Origin: Elusimicrobiota bacterium
GTDB taxonomy: Bacteria; Elusimicrobiota; UBA8919
Assembly (NCBI GenBank): GCA_040757695.1
Contig: JBFLWK010000011.1
Span: 1 to 57,651 of the forward strand
Reading direction: 5' to 3'
Length of the DNA stretch: 57,651 nucleotides
The notes under the pieces are model-generated. The model was not told the origin of the DNA, did no database searches, and saw only the letters and a program-made list of their open reading frames with translations. Shown one piece after another: positions 9,319-17,937 of the stretch (positions are counted from its first letter, which is position 1; each line of letters begins with the position of its first letter). A program made the translations under genes and the position numbers.

Positions 9319-9753
9319 TTACTCAAACTCTTGAATACTTTTTATTAATCCTATTCCATCAATTGTTTTTCCCGTTAATCGGTTATCATTGGTATAGAAA
9401 ATATCAACTCCAAATGCTGAAGCACAGGCAAGTTGTATTGCATCAGGCGGTGCAATTTCCTGCCGGGTAAATTTGGCGCGAATTTTTGCATAATTTTCTG
9501 CTACTTTCGCATCAAATTCTACCATTTCAACTGCTTTAGATGTTAAAAGTTGCCGATATTGATTTGCTAAATCAAGACGGTTCATTTGAAATGGTTTCGT
9601 CAATAATTCTCCAAGTGTTAAAGTTGAAGTTACAAATATGTCTTTGTTCTCTATCATTTTAATGCGTAGATTTTTTACTTTTTCGTAATTACTCTTTTGT
9701 TCAATAAGGTATATAAAAAGTGGAGTGTCCCAAAAAACAATGCTCATTTCCAT
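9319..9753 (-). CDS. PIN-domain ribonuclease, VapC-like
   Basis: 144-residue PIN domain with the expected acidic residues: D9 (FWDTPLF), E49 (TLGELLTKP), D104 (PPDAIQLA) and D123 (YTNDNRL). VapC-type toxins cleave RNA and are held by an antitoxin encoded just upstream. Here the upstream gene overlaps by 10 bases and ends in an antitoxin-like tail. It lies within the restriction cassette, between methyltransferase and helicase genes. Confidence 0.87.
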   Translation of the reverse strand: MEMSIVFWDTPLFIYLIEQKSNYEKVKNLRIKMIENKDIFVTSTLTLGELLTKPFQMNRLDLANQYRQLLTSKAVEMVEFDAKVAENYAKIRAKFTRQEIAPPDAIQLACASAFGVDIFYTNDNRLTGKTIDGIGLIKSIQEFE

Positions 9754-10649
9754 CCCTCTCTAAGTTTTCGAACATATTCATCAGGATCAACATCTTTCCA
9801 AATTTCTTTTCCTAATCCAGATAACATTAAAATAGGGTCGTTTTCTTGTGTAAATATTTTTTTTTCTTCTATAATTTCTTCTTGTTCAAGAATTTCTATG
9901 TGTCTTATCTTCAAATTTTCTGGTAAAGTCTTACTTGGTAAAAATTTACCTTCTCCACTTACACGAACACGATGTTTTAATCCTTCAACTAAAAGTGACT
10001 CCATCTCTTGTTCATAATTGCATTTAATATATTCTGTTTCAGTTGGAAAGATTTGGCAGGTACTTTTTTCAATATTAAGTTCTAATAGAACACCTCGTAT
10101 ATTTGTCATTCCTTTAGTAGGTTCTTGCAAAAGTTTAACAACCCTATCCCGAATTATAGGATTGAATCTTGCTTTTGTAACTTTTTCATCTTCTTGTAAA
10201 TTGAAATCTATAACATCAATACCACAAGATAAATTCCGACCAAGGTCCTCAAGCGTTAGTAATACACCTTGATTGAAATACAAGGGAATAGCAAGAGGGT
10301 CTTTACCTAAAGAATCAACACCTTGAATAAAATATTCTAATGCCTGCCTCCCAATTTGATGTTCTTCAAATAGATCTGGCTCACCCTTTGTTAACTCTAA
10401 ATCTACTTGAACACTTCCCGGTTTATATCCAATAAGTTCAAGTGTGCATGCTTTATCAATACTTTTAATATCCTTTGATGGCCTTCCTCTTTTTATTTCT
10501 TCGCTTTTTCCAAGAATGCTTACGGCTAAACGTTTAATTGCCGTTTGTGTTTTTGACATAATTTGTATAAAATCAGGCAAAGAAATTTTATTTTCTTTGA
10601 CCATTAGTCCCTCCAAATGAATATTCAGTAACGATTTTTTAATTTTCAT
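9744..10649 (-). CDS. Large putative antitoxin or partner of the PIN protein
   Basis: I do not recognise the main fold of this 301-residue protein. The last 25 residues (GLGKEIWKDVDPDEYVRKLREGW) resemble the toxin-binding tail of VapB/Phd-type antitoxins, and the stop overlaps the PIN gene start. That suggests an antitoxin with an extra N-terminal domain of about 270 residues containing a basic KRGRPSKD segment. The 136 AT-rich bases upstream include TATAAT on the minus strand (10710-10715), so the pair may have its own promoter. Role is inference from the tail and the overlap. Confidence 0.55.
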   Translation of the reverse strand: MKIKKSLLNIHLEGLMVKENKISLPDFIQIMSKTQTAIKRLAVSILGKSEEIKRGRPSKDIKSIDKACTLELIGYKPGSVQVDLELTKGEPDLFEEHQIGRQALEYFIQGVDSLGKDPLAIPLYFNQGVLLTLEDLGRNLSCGIDVIDFNLQEDEKVTKARFNPIIRDRVVKLLQEPTKGMTNIRGVLLELNIEKSTCQIFPTETEYIKCNYEQEMESLLVEGLKHRVRVSGEGKFLPSKTLPENLKIRHIEILEQEEIIEEKKIFTQENDPILMLSGLGKEIWKDVDPDEYVRKLREGWK

Positions 10650-10709
10650 TTTAAGTACCTCGCTTATAAAGTTTTATATAAATTTTTATTTTTTATGATA
10701 TTTTCTGTC

Positions 10710-10715
10710 ATTATA
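10710..10715 (-). promoter_or_regulatory. Possible -10 box for the PIN/antitoxin-like pair
   Basis: TATAAT on the minus strand about 60 bases upstream of the 10649 start, in a very AT-rich gap. No convincing -35 box is visible at 16-18 bases, so this is a weak call. Confidence 0.3.
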
Positions 10716-10785
10716 GTCGTTTTCTATCCGATTATCTTTACATAAAATATAAGTTTTTTATATTTTTATATAAAAACATAAAATT

Positions 10786-12680
10786 TTACTTTACCTCCAA
10801 TTCTAAAATAACTGTTTTTTCACCACCCTGGTCATCCTGAACAGAACAGGCGATTGTCTGTTTTCCTGTTTTTGGAAATTCATATTCAACAACTAAAATA
10901 GGTTTACCAGTAGTTTTATCTCTTAAAAATGAATATCCTTCTGTTGACGAAAATTTACCTGTGTAATTAAAATCCCATTGGACATTAGCAATCATACCGT
11001 CTTTATTAAAAGATACTGATTCGGAAACATCAAATTTATACTTCAATTTACTAATCCTGTTAATTTTGACTTGGACATCAGGTGGCTGGACAAAACTTAA
11101 TAATCCACCGTAGTCCTTATGTTTTGTTATAATATGTTCACGGTATTCATTTGATTCAAGACGGATTAGAGATAAACGGACAAAATCTATTCGCTTGTTT
11201 TCTCTTGCTGCTAATATCTCTGCTGCTCTTTTTGCATCAGGAGCAAAGTTCCATGCCAGCATTGTTCCAAAATTAGTTTTTCTATCCTTAAAAATTGCTT
11301 GAGAAAATTTTTTTACATCTTCCTGTGTAATTTTTGTTTTTCTGGATGGTTCGCCTACTAAAGAGGCACTCCTGCCCGTGAACCATGAATATTTGGTGAA
11401 ACATTTTCTGGCTTTCCGCCAAACGTCTTGACCACAAATTCCCTGAATTCTTCTTTTGACAATTTTTCAAGACGTGGTATCTCATAAATACCCCAGTGTT
11501 CAACTGTAAAATCTGGGATTGCTAGTAGTGATTGTTGAATCAATTGTTTTTTCTTTCCTTCTTCCTCCACTTCACCACACAAGTCTTCAACCACTCTACA
11601 AATTCTATCAGCAGTAATAGCAACAGCAATCCTTGACTGGTCGCAACCTATCCATCTGCGGTTAAGTTTCTGCGCCACCGCTAATGTAGTCCCACCACCA
11701 CAGAAAAAATCCGCTACAATATCGCCCTCATTAGATGATGCTTTGATAATTCTAACAACTAATGCTTCTGGTTTTTGAGTGGGGTAACCTATTCTCTCGA
11801 GATTGTCAGGTTCTGTGCCCAGAACATTAATGTCTTCCCATACATCTCGTGCTATTGCGAGGTGGTACCACTTTTGCTCTTTTTCATCAAAATGCTCTGG
11901 ATATTTCTCACTGAAGTTATATTTTTTCTGTTGCCAAGATTTGTAGTGCTGAACATTAAAATTGTATTTGTCTGTCTTTGTGTAAAATAAAATGACATCG
12001 TGTTTCCTTGCGAAAGTCTTTTTACTTGTTCCTCCGGTACGGTAACCCCATACAATTTCGTTTCTAAAATTATCACTTCCAAAAATTTTATCCATTTCAA
12101 CTTTTACATAATGACTTGCATGCCAGTCAAGATGGACATATATTGAACCAGTATCTTTCAATAATCGTTTCGTTTCATATAACCGAGCATTTAACCACAC
12201 CAGATATCCCGGCATACCACCTTCCCAGATATCAGAAAAAGAACGGATTTCGTTTTTGTCGCCAAATATAACATTATAATTCCGACCAGAAAAGAATGGT
12301 GGGTCAATATAAATTAGGTCAATTGATTTTGACGGTAACTGTCTCATTATGTGCAAGTTATCACCAAAAAATAGTCGGTTTGCACCTTTCGGGAAAAGTT
12401 CAGATAGATTCCCGCTTTCGCGGGAATGACAGGAAGGCGAAAATTTTTCGCTATGCCCAAACTCAACTTTTCGGACTTCCTGAAATGGCAGGAAAATACG
12501 AGGATAGGTATGCTCAAACTTGGTTATTTTTGTCTTTCTTGATTCTATTTCAACTTCCCAACCAAGAGGTGCTTCATCAACCGGGACAGAACCAAATCTG
12601 GCAGGTATTTTATAAAACTCCGCTTGTTTTGGTATCTCAACTTCTACAGAGATGGTTTTATTATTTTCATTTTCACTCAT
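10786..12680 (-). pseudogene. Type III-like Mod DNA methyltransferase, broken by a one-base frameshift
   Basis: Beta-class DNA methyltransferase (motif IV before motif I). Motif IV IDPPF is at about residues 125-129 and motif I DFFCGGGTT at about 324-332. The first frame stops at 11358-11360, straight after GVPL. One base over, the frame continues as VGEPSRKTKITQEDVKKF and runs through 10786, giving a C-terminal domain of about 190 residues. A single missing base between TTTA and GTAGGC explains it; the intact protein would have about 630 residues. The start ATG overlaps the epimerase stop (ATGA), so translation is coupled. Residues 84-92 (CHSRESGNL) come from a palindromic repeat. A sequencing error cannot be excluded. 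Confidence 0.85.
12408..12427. repeat. ATTCCCGC...GCGGGAAT palindrome inside mod
   Basis: 8-bp arms around TTTC. The same kind of palindrome lies between genes at 30642-30661 and 53540-53605. Here it is read in frame as part of CHSRESGNL, a peptide typical of translated repeats of this class, in the N-terminal part of the methyltransferase. Confidence 0.85.
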
Positions 12681-13078
12681 ATTTTTTGTACCAATTCTAT
12701 CAATACGCCACCTGTTGATTTCGGATGAGCAAATGCAACTTTTGTATTATGTGCGCCTTCGCGGGGTTTTGTATCAATCAGAGTATAGCCCGCTTGCGCA
12801 ATTTCAGAAAGTGCCTTTTCAATATCGTCAGTTTCAAACGCAATATGATGGATACCTTCGCCTTCTGTTTCAATAAATTTTGCTATAGGACTTTCAGATG
12901 TCAACGCTTCTAAAAGTTCTATATTGGTTTTACCGATTTTTAGAAATGCAACCTTTACTTTGGCAGAAGCGACTTCTTCAATACCACTGAATTCAAGTTT
13001 AAGCGTATCCCTGTAAAGTTTAAGTGCACTCTGAATACTTTTTACCGCAATACCGATATGATTGATATTTTTCAACAT
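12677..13078 (-). CDS. mce: Methylmalonyl-CoA epimerase (VOC family)
   Basis: Interconverts the 2R and 2S forms of methylmalonyl-CoA. The chain begins [15 protein letters not shown] and contains GEGIHHIAFETDDIE and LIELVQK, the usual VOC metal-site segments (His in NHIGIAV and HHIAF, Glu in LIEL). I chose the ATG at 13078 over an upstream GTG because the family starts at this point. The ATG overlaps the MeaB-like stop. The gene's own stop overlaps the methyltransferase start. Length about 133 residues is normal. Confidence 0.95.
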   Translation of the reverse strand: MLKNINHIGIAVKSIQSALKLYRDTLKLEFSGIEEVASAKVKVAFLKIGKTNIELLEALTSESPIAKFIETEGEGIHHIAFETDDIEKALSEIAQAGYTLIDTKPREGAHNTKVAFAHPKSTGGVLIELVQKI

Positions 13079-13782
13079 TTTGTCCCATGAACAAAACACG
13101 AATTCACACGAATATTTTCTATGGTTTCTACTAATTGTCCAATACCTTTTTTTTGTGTAGCAACTGTTAAAATTACGGGAATACCGAGTATTGATTCTAG
13201 ATGTTCAACAGATACATTGTTGTTTAAATCAGTTTTGTTCACAACGAGCACATCAGCAATTTCTATAATACCTGCTTTTAATAATTGTATATCGTCAAGT
13301 GTATCGGCAGTAGTCACTAAAACAACCGCATCAGCAATTTTTTTGATTTCTGTCTCATTCTGACCTGCACCAACTGTTTCAATGATAACAATTTCATAGC
13401 CAGCATTATCCAGAATTTTTACTGCCGGCTCAACCGCTTTTGACAAACCACCGAGAGAACCACGAGTTGCAAAACTTCTGATAAAGACATCTTTATCAAG
13501 TGTATGCGATTGCATTCGGATTCTATCGCCGAGCAATGCACCTTTTGTTTTTGAACTTGACGGGTCAATAGCGAGCACCCCAATTTTTTTGTTTTCTTTT
13601 CTGTATTCGGCTATAAGACAATTTATGAGTGTACTTTTCCCACAACCGGGCGGTCCTGTTATGCCTATTACGGCTGTTCTTTTTTTGTAATTTTTGAGTT
13701 GTTGAAGTATTTTTTTGCCGTCGGGTGTTTTATCTTCAACAGCACGGATTTGTTCAGCAATTTGATTAATATTGAGGTTCAT
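13072..13782 (-). CDS. MeaB/ArgK-type G protein, shortened
   Basis: GTPase chaperone that guards and reloads methylmalonyl-CoA mutase with B12. P-loop GPPGCGKST is at 43-51; [24 protein letters not shown] and VNKTD follow. It has 236 residues against about 300-330 for MeaB, because it ends soon after the G domain. The last residues ([14 protein letters not shown]) are encoded by a CACGAATTCACACGAAT-type repeat, so the C-terminal arm used for dimerisation appears lost or replaced. ATGA overlap with the small mutase subunit. Confidence 0.9.
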   Translation of the reverse strand: MNLNINQIAEQIRAVEDKTPDGKKILQQLKNYKKRTAVIGITGPPGCGKSTLINCLIAEYRKENKKIGVLAIDPSSSKTKGALLGDRIRMQSHTLDKDVFIRSFATRGSLGGLSKAVEPAVKILDNAGYEIVIIETVGAGQNETEIKKIADAVVLVTTADTLDDIQLLKAGIIEIADVLVVNKTDLNNNVSVEHLESILGIPVILTVATQKKGIGQLVETIENIRVNSCFVHGTKC

Positions 13783-14165
13783 AATAACTTAAAATATTTT
13801 TTAAGATATTCTATGATTTTGGTTGTTGGTGTACCTGGTGTAAAGATTTCGTCAATACCCTTTTTTTTCAGAAATTTAATATCTTTATCTGGAATAATTC
13901 CACCTGCAAAAACAATTTTTTTTATACCCTTTTTTTTCAGCAGATTTGTTATTTTCGGAAGCAAAACATTGTGTGCACCTGAAAGTATAGAAATGCCTAT
14001 AGCATCAACATCTTCTTGAATTGCTGTTTCAACAACCATTTCCGGCGTCTGCCTTATGCCTGTATAAATAACTTCAAAACCCGCATCTCTTAAGGCACGG
14101 GCTACAATTTTTGCGCCTCTATCGTGTCCATCAAGACCCGCTTTTGCAATCAAAATCCGAATCAT
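13779..14165 (-). CDS. Methylmalonyl-CoA mutase, B12-binding small subunit
   Basis: Cobalamin-binding domain of the split mutase. It begins [19 protein letters not shown], where H14 in the DxHxxG motif is the cobalt ligand. SILSGAHN and FAGGIIPD follow. I chose ATG 14165 because GAGGT sits just upstream and the family begins here; an upstream extension to 14249 reads through a palindrome. Overlaps the MeaB-like gene by ATGA. Works with the large subunit encoded upstream. Confidence 0.93.
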   Translation of the reverse strand: MIRILIAKAGLDGHDRGAKIVARALRDAGFEVIYTGIRQTPEMVVETAIQEDVDAIGISILSGAHNVLLPKITNLLKKKGIKKIVFAGGIIPDKDIKFLKKKGIDEIFTPGTPTTKIIEYLKKYFKLL

Positions 14166-14305
14166 CACAACCTCTAAAACGCTGATTACCGCTGATTTGA
14201 TGGCGAATGACATACTCCCCGCAGCAAGCTGCGGGGTATTCGGCGACATTTAAATAAATTCGTCCCTACCACGCAGATTTACACGGATTTTTTTTCAGCG
14301 TTGGT
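14166..14305. repeat. Repeat-filled gap between the two mutase subunit genes
   Basis: Contains CCCCGCAGC-AA-GCTGCGGGG at 14217-14236 (9-bp perfect arms, 2-base centre). It is flanked by degenerate gctgatta/gcagattta/cacggatt units (about 14180-14200 and 14264-14290) like those at 36449-36500 and 53480-53545. No gene seen. The palindrome could pause transcription or shape the mRNA between subunits. Confidence 0.7.
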
Positions 14306-15967
14306 TTAAATCACTCTGCTTGGTTGATATTCGCCGAATACATTCCTTAAAACATCGCATATCTCGCCGACGGTTGCATAATTTTCAACTGCTTCAATTA
14401 TCACAGGCATTAAATTCTCATTCATTTTGGCAATTTTTTCTATTTTTTTGACTGCGCTTTCAACTTTTTTATTATCACGCTTGCTCTTTAGTTTCCTTAA
14501 ATTAAGAACCTGTTTTTTTTCAACTGTTTGTGAAACTTTCTGGAGTTTCTGTTTCGGTTTTTCATCTGTTTGATATCTATTCACGCCAATAACGGTCATC
14601 TCGCCTGTTTCAATTGCTTTCTGATATTGATATGCGGATTCCTGAATCTCTTGCTGAATAAATCCGTTTTCTATCGCTTTAACCATTCCACCTATTTCAT
14701 CAATCTTTCGGATATACTCTGCGGCTTGTTTTTCAATTGAATCGGTCAATGTTTCAATAGCATATGCGCCGCCTAACGGGTCAATCGTATCGCAAACTCC
14801 GCTTTCTTCCGCAATGAGTTGCTGGGTTCTTAAAGCAATCCGAACCGATTCTTCCGTCGGTAATCCCACCGCTTCATCTTTGGAGTTTGTATGAAGTGAT
14901 TGCGTTCCGCCTAAAACGGCAGCGAGTGCCTGTAAAGTAACACGCACGATATTATTCTCCGATTGCTGTGCGGTTAGTGTACAGCCATCCGTTTGAGTAT
15001 GAAATCTTAACATCTGTGATTTCGGATTTTGCGAGTGAAATCTTTCTTTCATTATTTTTGCCCAGAGCCGTCTTGCAGCACGGAATTTTGCGACTTCTTC
15101 AAGAAAATTATTATGGCAGCCGAAGAAAAAAGAGAACTGTGGTGCGATACTGTCAACGGATAAGCCCGCTTTTATACAATGGTTGAGATACTCAATCCCA
15201 TCCGATAGAGTAAACGCAACCTCTTGAACCGCATTAGCACCCGCTTCTCTTATATGATAACCACTTATTGATATAGCATTCCATTTGGGCAAATTTTTTG
15301 AACAGTAAGAGATTATATCCGTAGTTAAACGAAGCGATGGCTCAGGCGGAAAAATATAAGTGCCTCTGGCGATATATTCTTTAAGAAGATCGTTCTGAAC
15401 GGTTCCTGAAAGTTTTGAGATATCTATATTTTGTTTTTTTGCAACGATTATGTACATCGCTAAAATTATCGCAGCGGTAGAATTGATTGTCATAGAAACC
15501 GTTACTTTATCCAATGGGATTCCATCAAATAATTTTTCCATATCAAAAAGCGAATCAATCGCAACACCGACTTTGCCAACTTCACCTTCTGATAATTGAT
15601 GGTCAGAATCATAACCTATCTGTGTAGGCAGGTCAAAAGCAACTGAAAGACCCGTCTGACCTTGTTTCAAAAGATATTTGTATCTTTTATTTGTATCTTC
15701 AGAAGTCCCGAACCCAGCATACTGCCGCATCGTCCACAGCCGTCCACGGTACATCGTCGGTTGAACCCCACGAGTATACGGGAACTCGCCTGGAAACGAA
15801 AGTTTCGCAAGGTAATCAAACTCGTCTAAATCTGACGGAGTATACAGGCGAGCGATTTCTAGTGATGAAGTTTCAAACTTTTTTTTTCTTTCTGGATGGG
15901 CAGATAACAATGGAGCAACCTTTTCCGCTTCCCATTTTTGTTTGGCTACTTTTATTTTTTCATTCAT
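14306..15967 (-). CDS. Methylmalonyl-CoA mutase, large (catalytic) subunit
   Basis: Converts succinyl-CoA and methylmalonyl-CoA with B12. The TIM-barrel segment carries the family mark [20 protein letters not shown] near residue 66. [28 protein letters not shown] and [15 protein letters not shown] follow. At 553 residues it lacks the B12 domain, which the downstream gene supplies, as in archaeal and many bacterial split enzymes. A related isobutyryl-CoA-type mutase cannot be fully excluded, but the epimerase and MeaB neighbours support methylmalonyl-CoA. Confidence 0.95.
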   Translation of the reverse strand: MNEKIKVAKQKWEAEKVAPLLSAHPERKKKFETSSLEIARLYTPSDLDEFDYLAKLSFPGEFPYTRGVQPTMYRGRLWTMRQYAGFGTSEDTNKRYKYLLKQGQTGLSVAFDLPTQIGYDSDHQLSEGEVGKVGVAIDSLFDMEKLFDGIPLDKVTVSMTINSTAAIILAMYIIVAKKQNIDISKLSGTVQNDLLKEYIARGTYIFPPEPSLRLTTDIISYCSKNLPKWNAISISGYHIREAGANAVQEVAFTLSDGIEYLNHCIKAGLSVDSIAPQFSFFFGCHNNFLEEVAKFRAARRLWAKIMKERFHSQNPKSQMLRFHTQTDGCTLTAQQSENNIVRVTLQALAAVLGGTQSLHTNSKDEAVGLPTEESVRIALRTQQLIAEESGVCDTIDPLGGAYAIETLTDSIEKQAAEYIRKIDEIGGMVKAIENGFIQQEIQESAYQYQKAIETGEMTVIGVNRYQTDEKPKQKLQKVSQTVEKKQVLNLRKLKSKRDNKKVESAVKKIEKIAKMNENLMPVIIEAVENYATVGEICDVLRNVFGEYQPSRVI

Positions 15968-15984
15968 CTATTTATGAAACATAA

Positions 15985-16002
15985 AGCACCCCTGTGGGTG
16001 CT
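15985..16002. repeat. Hairpin between carbamoyltransferase and mutase genes
   Basis: AGCACCC and GGGTGCT arms around CTGT. It lies in the 134-base gap and belongs to the same variable-stem palindrome type as elsewhere. No good T-run follows on the minus strand, so a terminator role for the carbamoyltransferase operon is only possible. Confidence 0.55.
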
Positions 16003-16101
16003 CTATGATATCTCTATTTTTGTAGACCAACCAGTTTTACACAGATGGATTGCACATATTGGTTTTTATTTTTGTTTTAATTTATACCTTTAACCTAACT
16101 T

Positions 16102-17178
16102 TTACAATCTTCCACCCATTATCATTGTCATTATTGCCTTGTGTGCGTGAAGACGGTTTTCTGCTTCATCAAATACTACTGACTGTGGACCGTCAATCAC
16201 ATCGTCGGTAACTTCCATATCTCTATCCGCAGGCAAGCAGTGCATATAAATTCCCGATGGTTTTATAAGTTTCATCTTTTTTGAATCGCATATCCAGTGT
16301 TTGTTCTGGTCAAACAGTTTCTTCATTCCATCAAGGTCTTCTTTTTTGACTATTTTTCCATTCGCATCAACCTGAGCAAAATACTTACCAGAACCCCAGC
16401 ATTTCGGATACACAACATCCGCACCTTTGAATGCATCCGTCATACTATCCGTTTCCTTAAATGAGCCGCCGGTTTGTTTCACGAACTCTTTACATTTTTT
16501 GATAACTTCCGGGTCAAGTTCAAAACCTTTCGGTCTTGCGAAAACAACATCCATACCCATCTTGCACGGTGCGAGAACAAGCGATTGAGGAACTGCGTAG
16601 GGTTTATGTGTTGAACCCGAATATGCCCAAGACATAACGAATTTTCGCTTCTTGAACTCGCCAAATTTTTCTTTAATAGTAATCATATCCGCGAGTGCCT
16701 GCGTCGGATGGAATTTATCACATTCCATATTGATAAGTGGAATGTCAGAGTAGTAAGCAAACTCTTTTATCATCGCATTAGTGAAGCCATAAATCCACTG
16801 CCCAACCTCACCGTATGCTCTTATAGCAATCGCATCACCAACGCGGGAAAGCATCTGAGCGACATCGCAAATTCGTTCTGTTTTATAAGGCACTTCATAA
16901 CCCTTTCTTGCGGGTGTATATGTTTTGCCCGGCTCTAAATCAACATGGAAACCGCCTAATTGCTGAATGCCGGCTGCGAATGTGCTTCTTGTCCTTAATG
17001 ACTGATTGAAAAACATCGTAAATAATGTTTTCCCTCGCAGTATATGCGTCTGGTCTTCATTCATCGCATGCCGACGCTTTAACTCCAGCCCAACATCAAT
17101 CAATGTTTCCCATTCCTCTTTTGTAAAATCCAGCTCCGCATCAATCCAATCCCGTCCCAAAAACTTGTTAGACCTCAT
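16102..17178 (-). CDS. Carbamoyltransferase, AOTCase/YgeW-like
   Basis: Transcarbamylase using carbamoyl phosphate. The phosphate-binding motif SLRTR is at 60-64 and the end carries MHCLPADRDMEVTDDVIDGPQSV. The central WAYSGSTHKPYAVPQ and MDVVFARPKGFELDPEV stretches resemble N-acetylornithine carbamoyltransferase and the YgeW group rather than plain OTC. The window also has a YgeY-like peptidase and a PLP enzyme upstream, recalling E. coli ygeW-ygeX-ygeY. Substrate unknown; ornithine, acetylornithine or a ureido compound are possible. HEPN gene 15 bases upstream. Confidence 0.85.
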   Translation of the reverse strand: MRSNKFLGRDWIDAELDFTKEEWETLIDVGLELKRRHAMNEDQTHILRGKTLFTMFFNQSLRTRSTFAAGIQQLGGFHVDLEPGKTYTPARKGYEVPYKTERICDVAQMLSRVGDAIAIRAYGEVGQWIYGFTNAMIKEFAYYSDIPLINMECDKFHPTQALADMITIKEKFGEFKKRKFVMSWAYSGSTHKPYAVPQSLVLAPCKMGMDVVFARPKGFELDPEVIKKCKEFVKQTGGSFKETDSMTDAFKGADVVYPKCWGSGKYFAQVDANGKIVKKEDLDGMKKLFDQNKHWICDSKKMKLIKPSGIYMHCLPADRDMEVTDDVIDGPQSVVFDEAENRLHAHKAIMTMIMGGRL

Positions 17179-17193
17179 AACTCCGTCCTCCTT

Positions 17194-17598
17194 TCACAAT
17201 AATTTTGGTATAAATTCTTTTATCAGGTTAACAAACTCTTCTGCTACCGATAAACTTTTTTCTGCAACTTCTTTTGTGGATATTATTTTATGTTTGTAGT
17301 CTGCATCTTCTCTATACTTTTTTATATTCTTAAATAATCTAATATGTTTCTTATCTATAATACCAGGTTTGATAAAATATAAACTGAATTTATCTATTAC
17401 ACCTGCGTGTGACTGACAAATAATGTTTTTAGCAAGCAGCGCAGCGGTTGCAGCATCAAGCATGGCATAATAAGAGCGTGAAATAGAACCACCATATAAC
17501 CCAGTATTTAGAAGCGTTTTTGATTCTTCCAATCTTACTTGCGCAGAGTTCAAGTAATGATTTGAGTTAGCGACTTTGTTTTCTTTCCGTATTTCCAC
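17194..17598 (-). CDS. HEPN-domain protein (toxin-like partner of MNT)
   Basis: 134 residues, all helical, with SRSYYAMLDAATAAL and KYREDADY typical of HEPN proteins. HEPN proteins of such pairs are RNases or RNA binders that the MNT partner neutralises by nucleotide transfer. It overlaps the MNT gene by 49 bases. The pair sits between the peptidase and carbamoyltransferase genes with almost no spacing. Confidence 0.85.
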   Translation of the reverse strand: MEIRKENKVANSNHYLNSAQVRLEESKTLLNTGLYGGSISRSYYAMLDAATAALLAKNIICQSHAGVIDKFSLYFIKPGIIDKKHIRLFKNIKKYREDADYKHKIISTKEVAEKSLSVAEEFVNLIKEFIPKLL

Positions 17599-17933
17599 AG
17601 GATTATTCCTTCTTGATTTACATTAAGTATAAATGGCAATTGACGATGCTGCATCCAGTTGTATTCTTTAACAGTCATCGGATGTATAGACAGATGCGAT
17701 TTGTAATCATATTTATCACCAGTTTCCAATTCCAAATCAACAATTTTATCCCAAATTTTTTTATCAACCTTATTCATTACTATAAGTAAATCTACATCTG
17801 ATTCTCTATGTCTGTCACCGCGTGCTTTTGAACCATAGAGAATAACAAATTTTAGGTAATTACAAAACTCTTGTGTTAATTTGTTTATGAATTCTACTAA
17901 TGCTTTCTTTTCTATTTTAGTTAGCCACGCCAT
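17550..17933 (-). CDS. MNT-type minimal nucleotidyltransferase
   Basis: 127 residues with the Pol beta nucleotidyltransferase signature ILYGSKARGDRHRESDVDLLI (GS then DxD). Antitoxin-like partner of the overlapping HEPN gene. Starts 4 bases after the stop of the M20 peptidase gene, so it seems co-transcribed with the metabolic genes. Confidence 0.88.
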   Translation of the reverse strand: MAWLTKIEKKALVEFINKLTQEFCNYLKFVILYGSKARGDRHRESDVDLLIVMNKVDKKIWDKIVDLELETGDKYDYKSHLSIHPMTVKEYNWMQHRQLPFILNVNQEGIILWKYGKKTKSLTQIIT

Positions 17934-17937
17934 GTTA

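Noticed and set aside
11288-11503. Small 71-codon minus-strand frame
   Set aside because: It is the third frame across the mod frameshift and matches nothing; both sides are explained by the broken methyltransferase.
14166-14249. N-terminal extension of the small mutase subunit
   Set aside because: It reads through a palindrome and repeat units; ATG 14165 has a good ribosome site and fits the family.
12677-16100. Cobalamin riboswitch near the mutase genes
   Set aside because: I looked for B12-box-like sequence before the mutase and before the chelatase operon and saw none.
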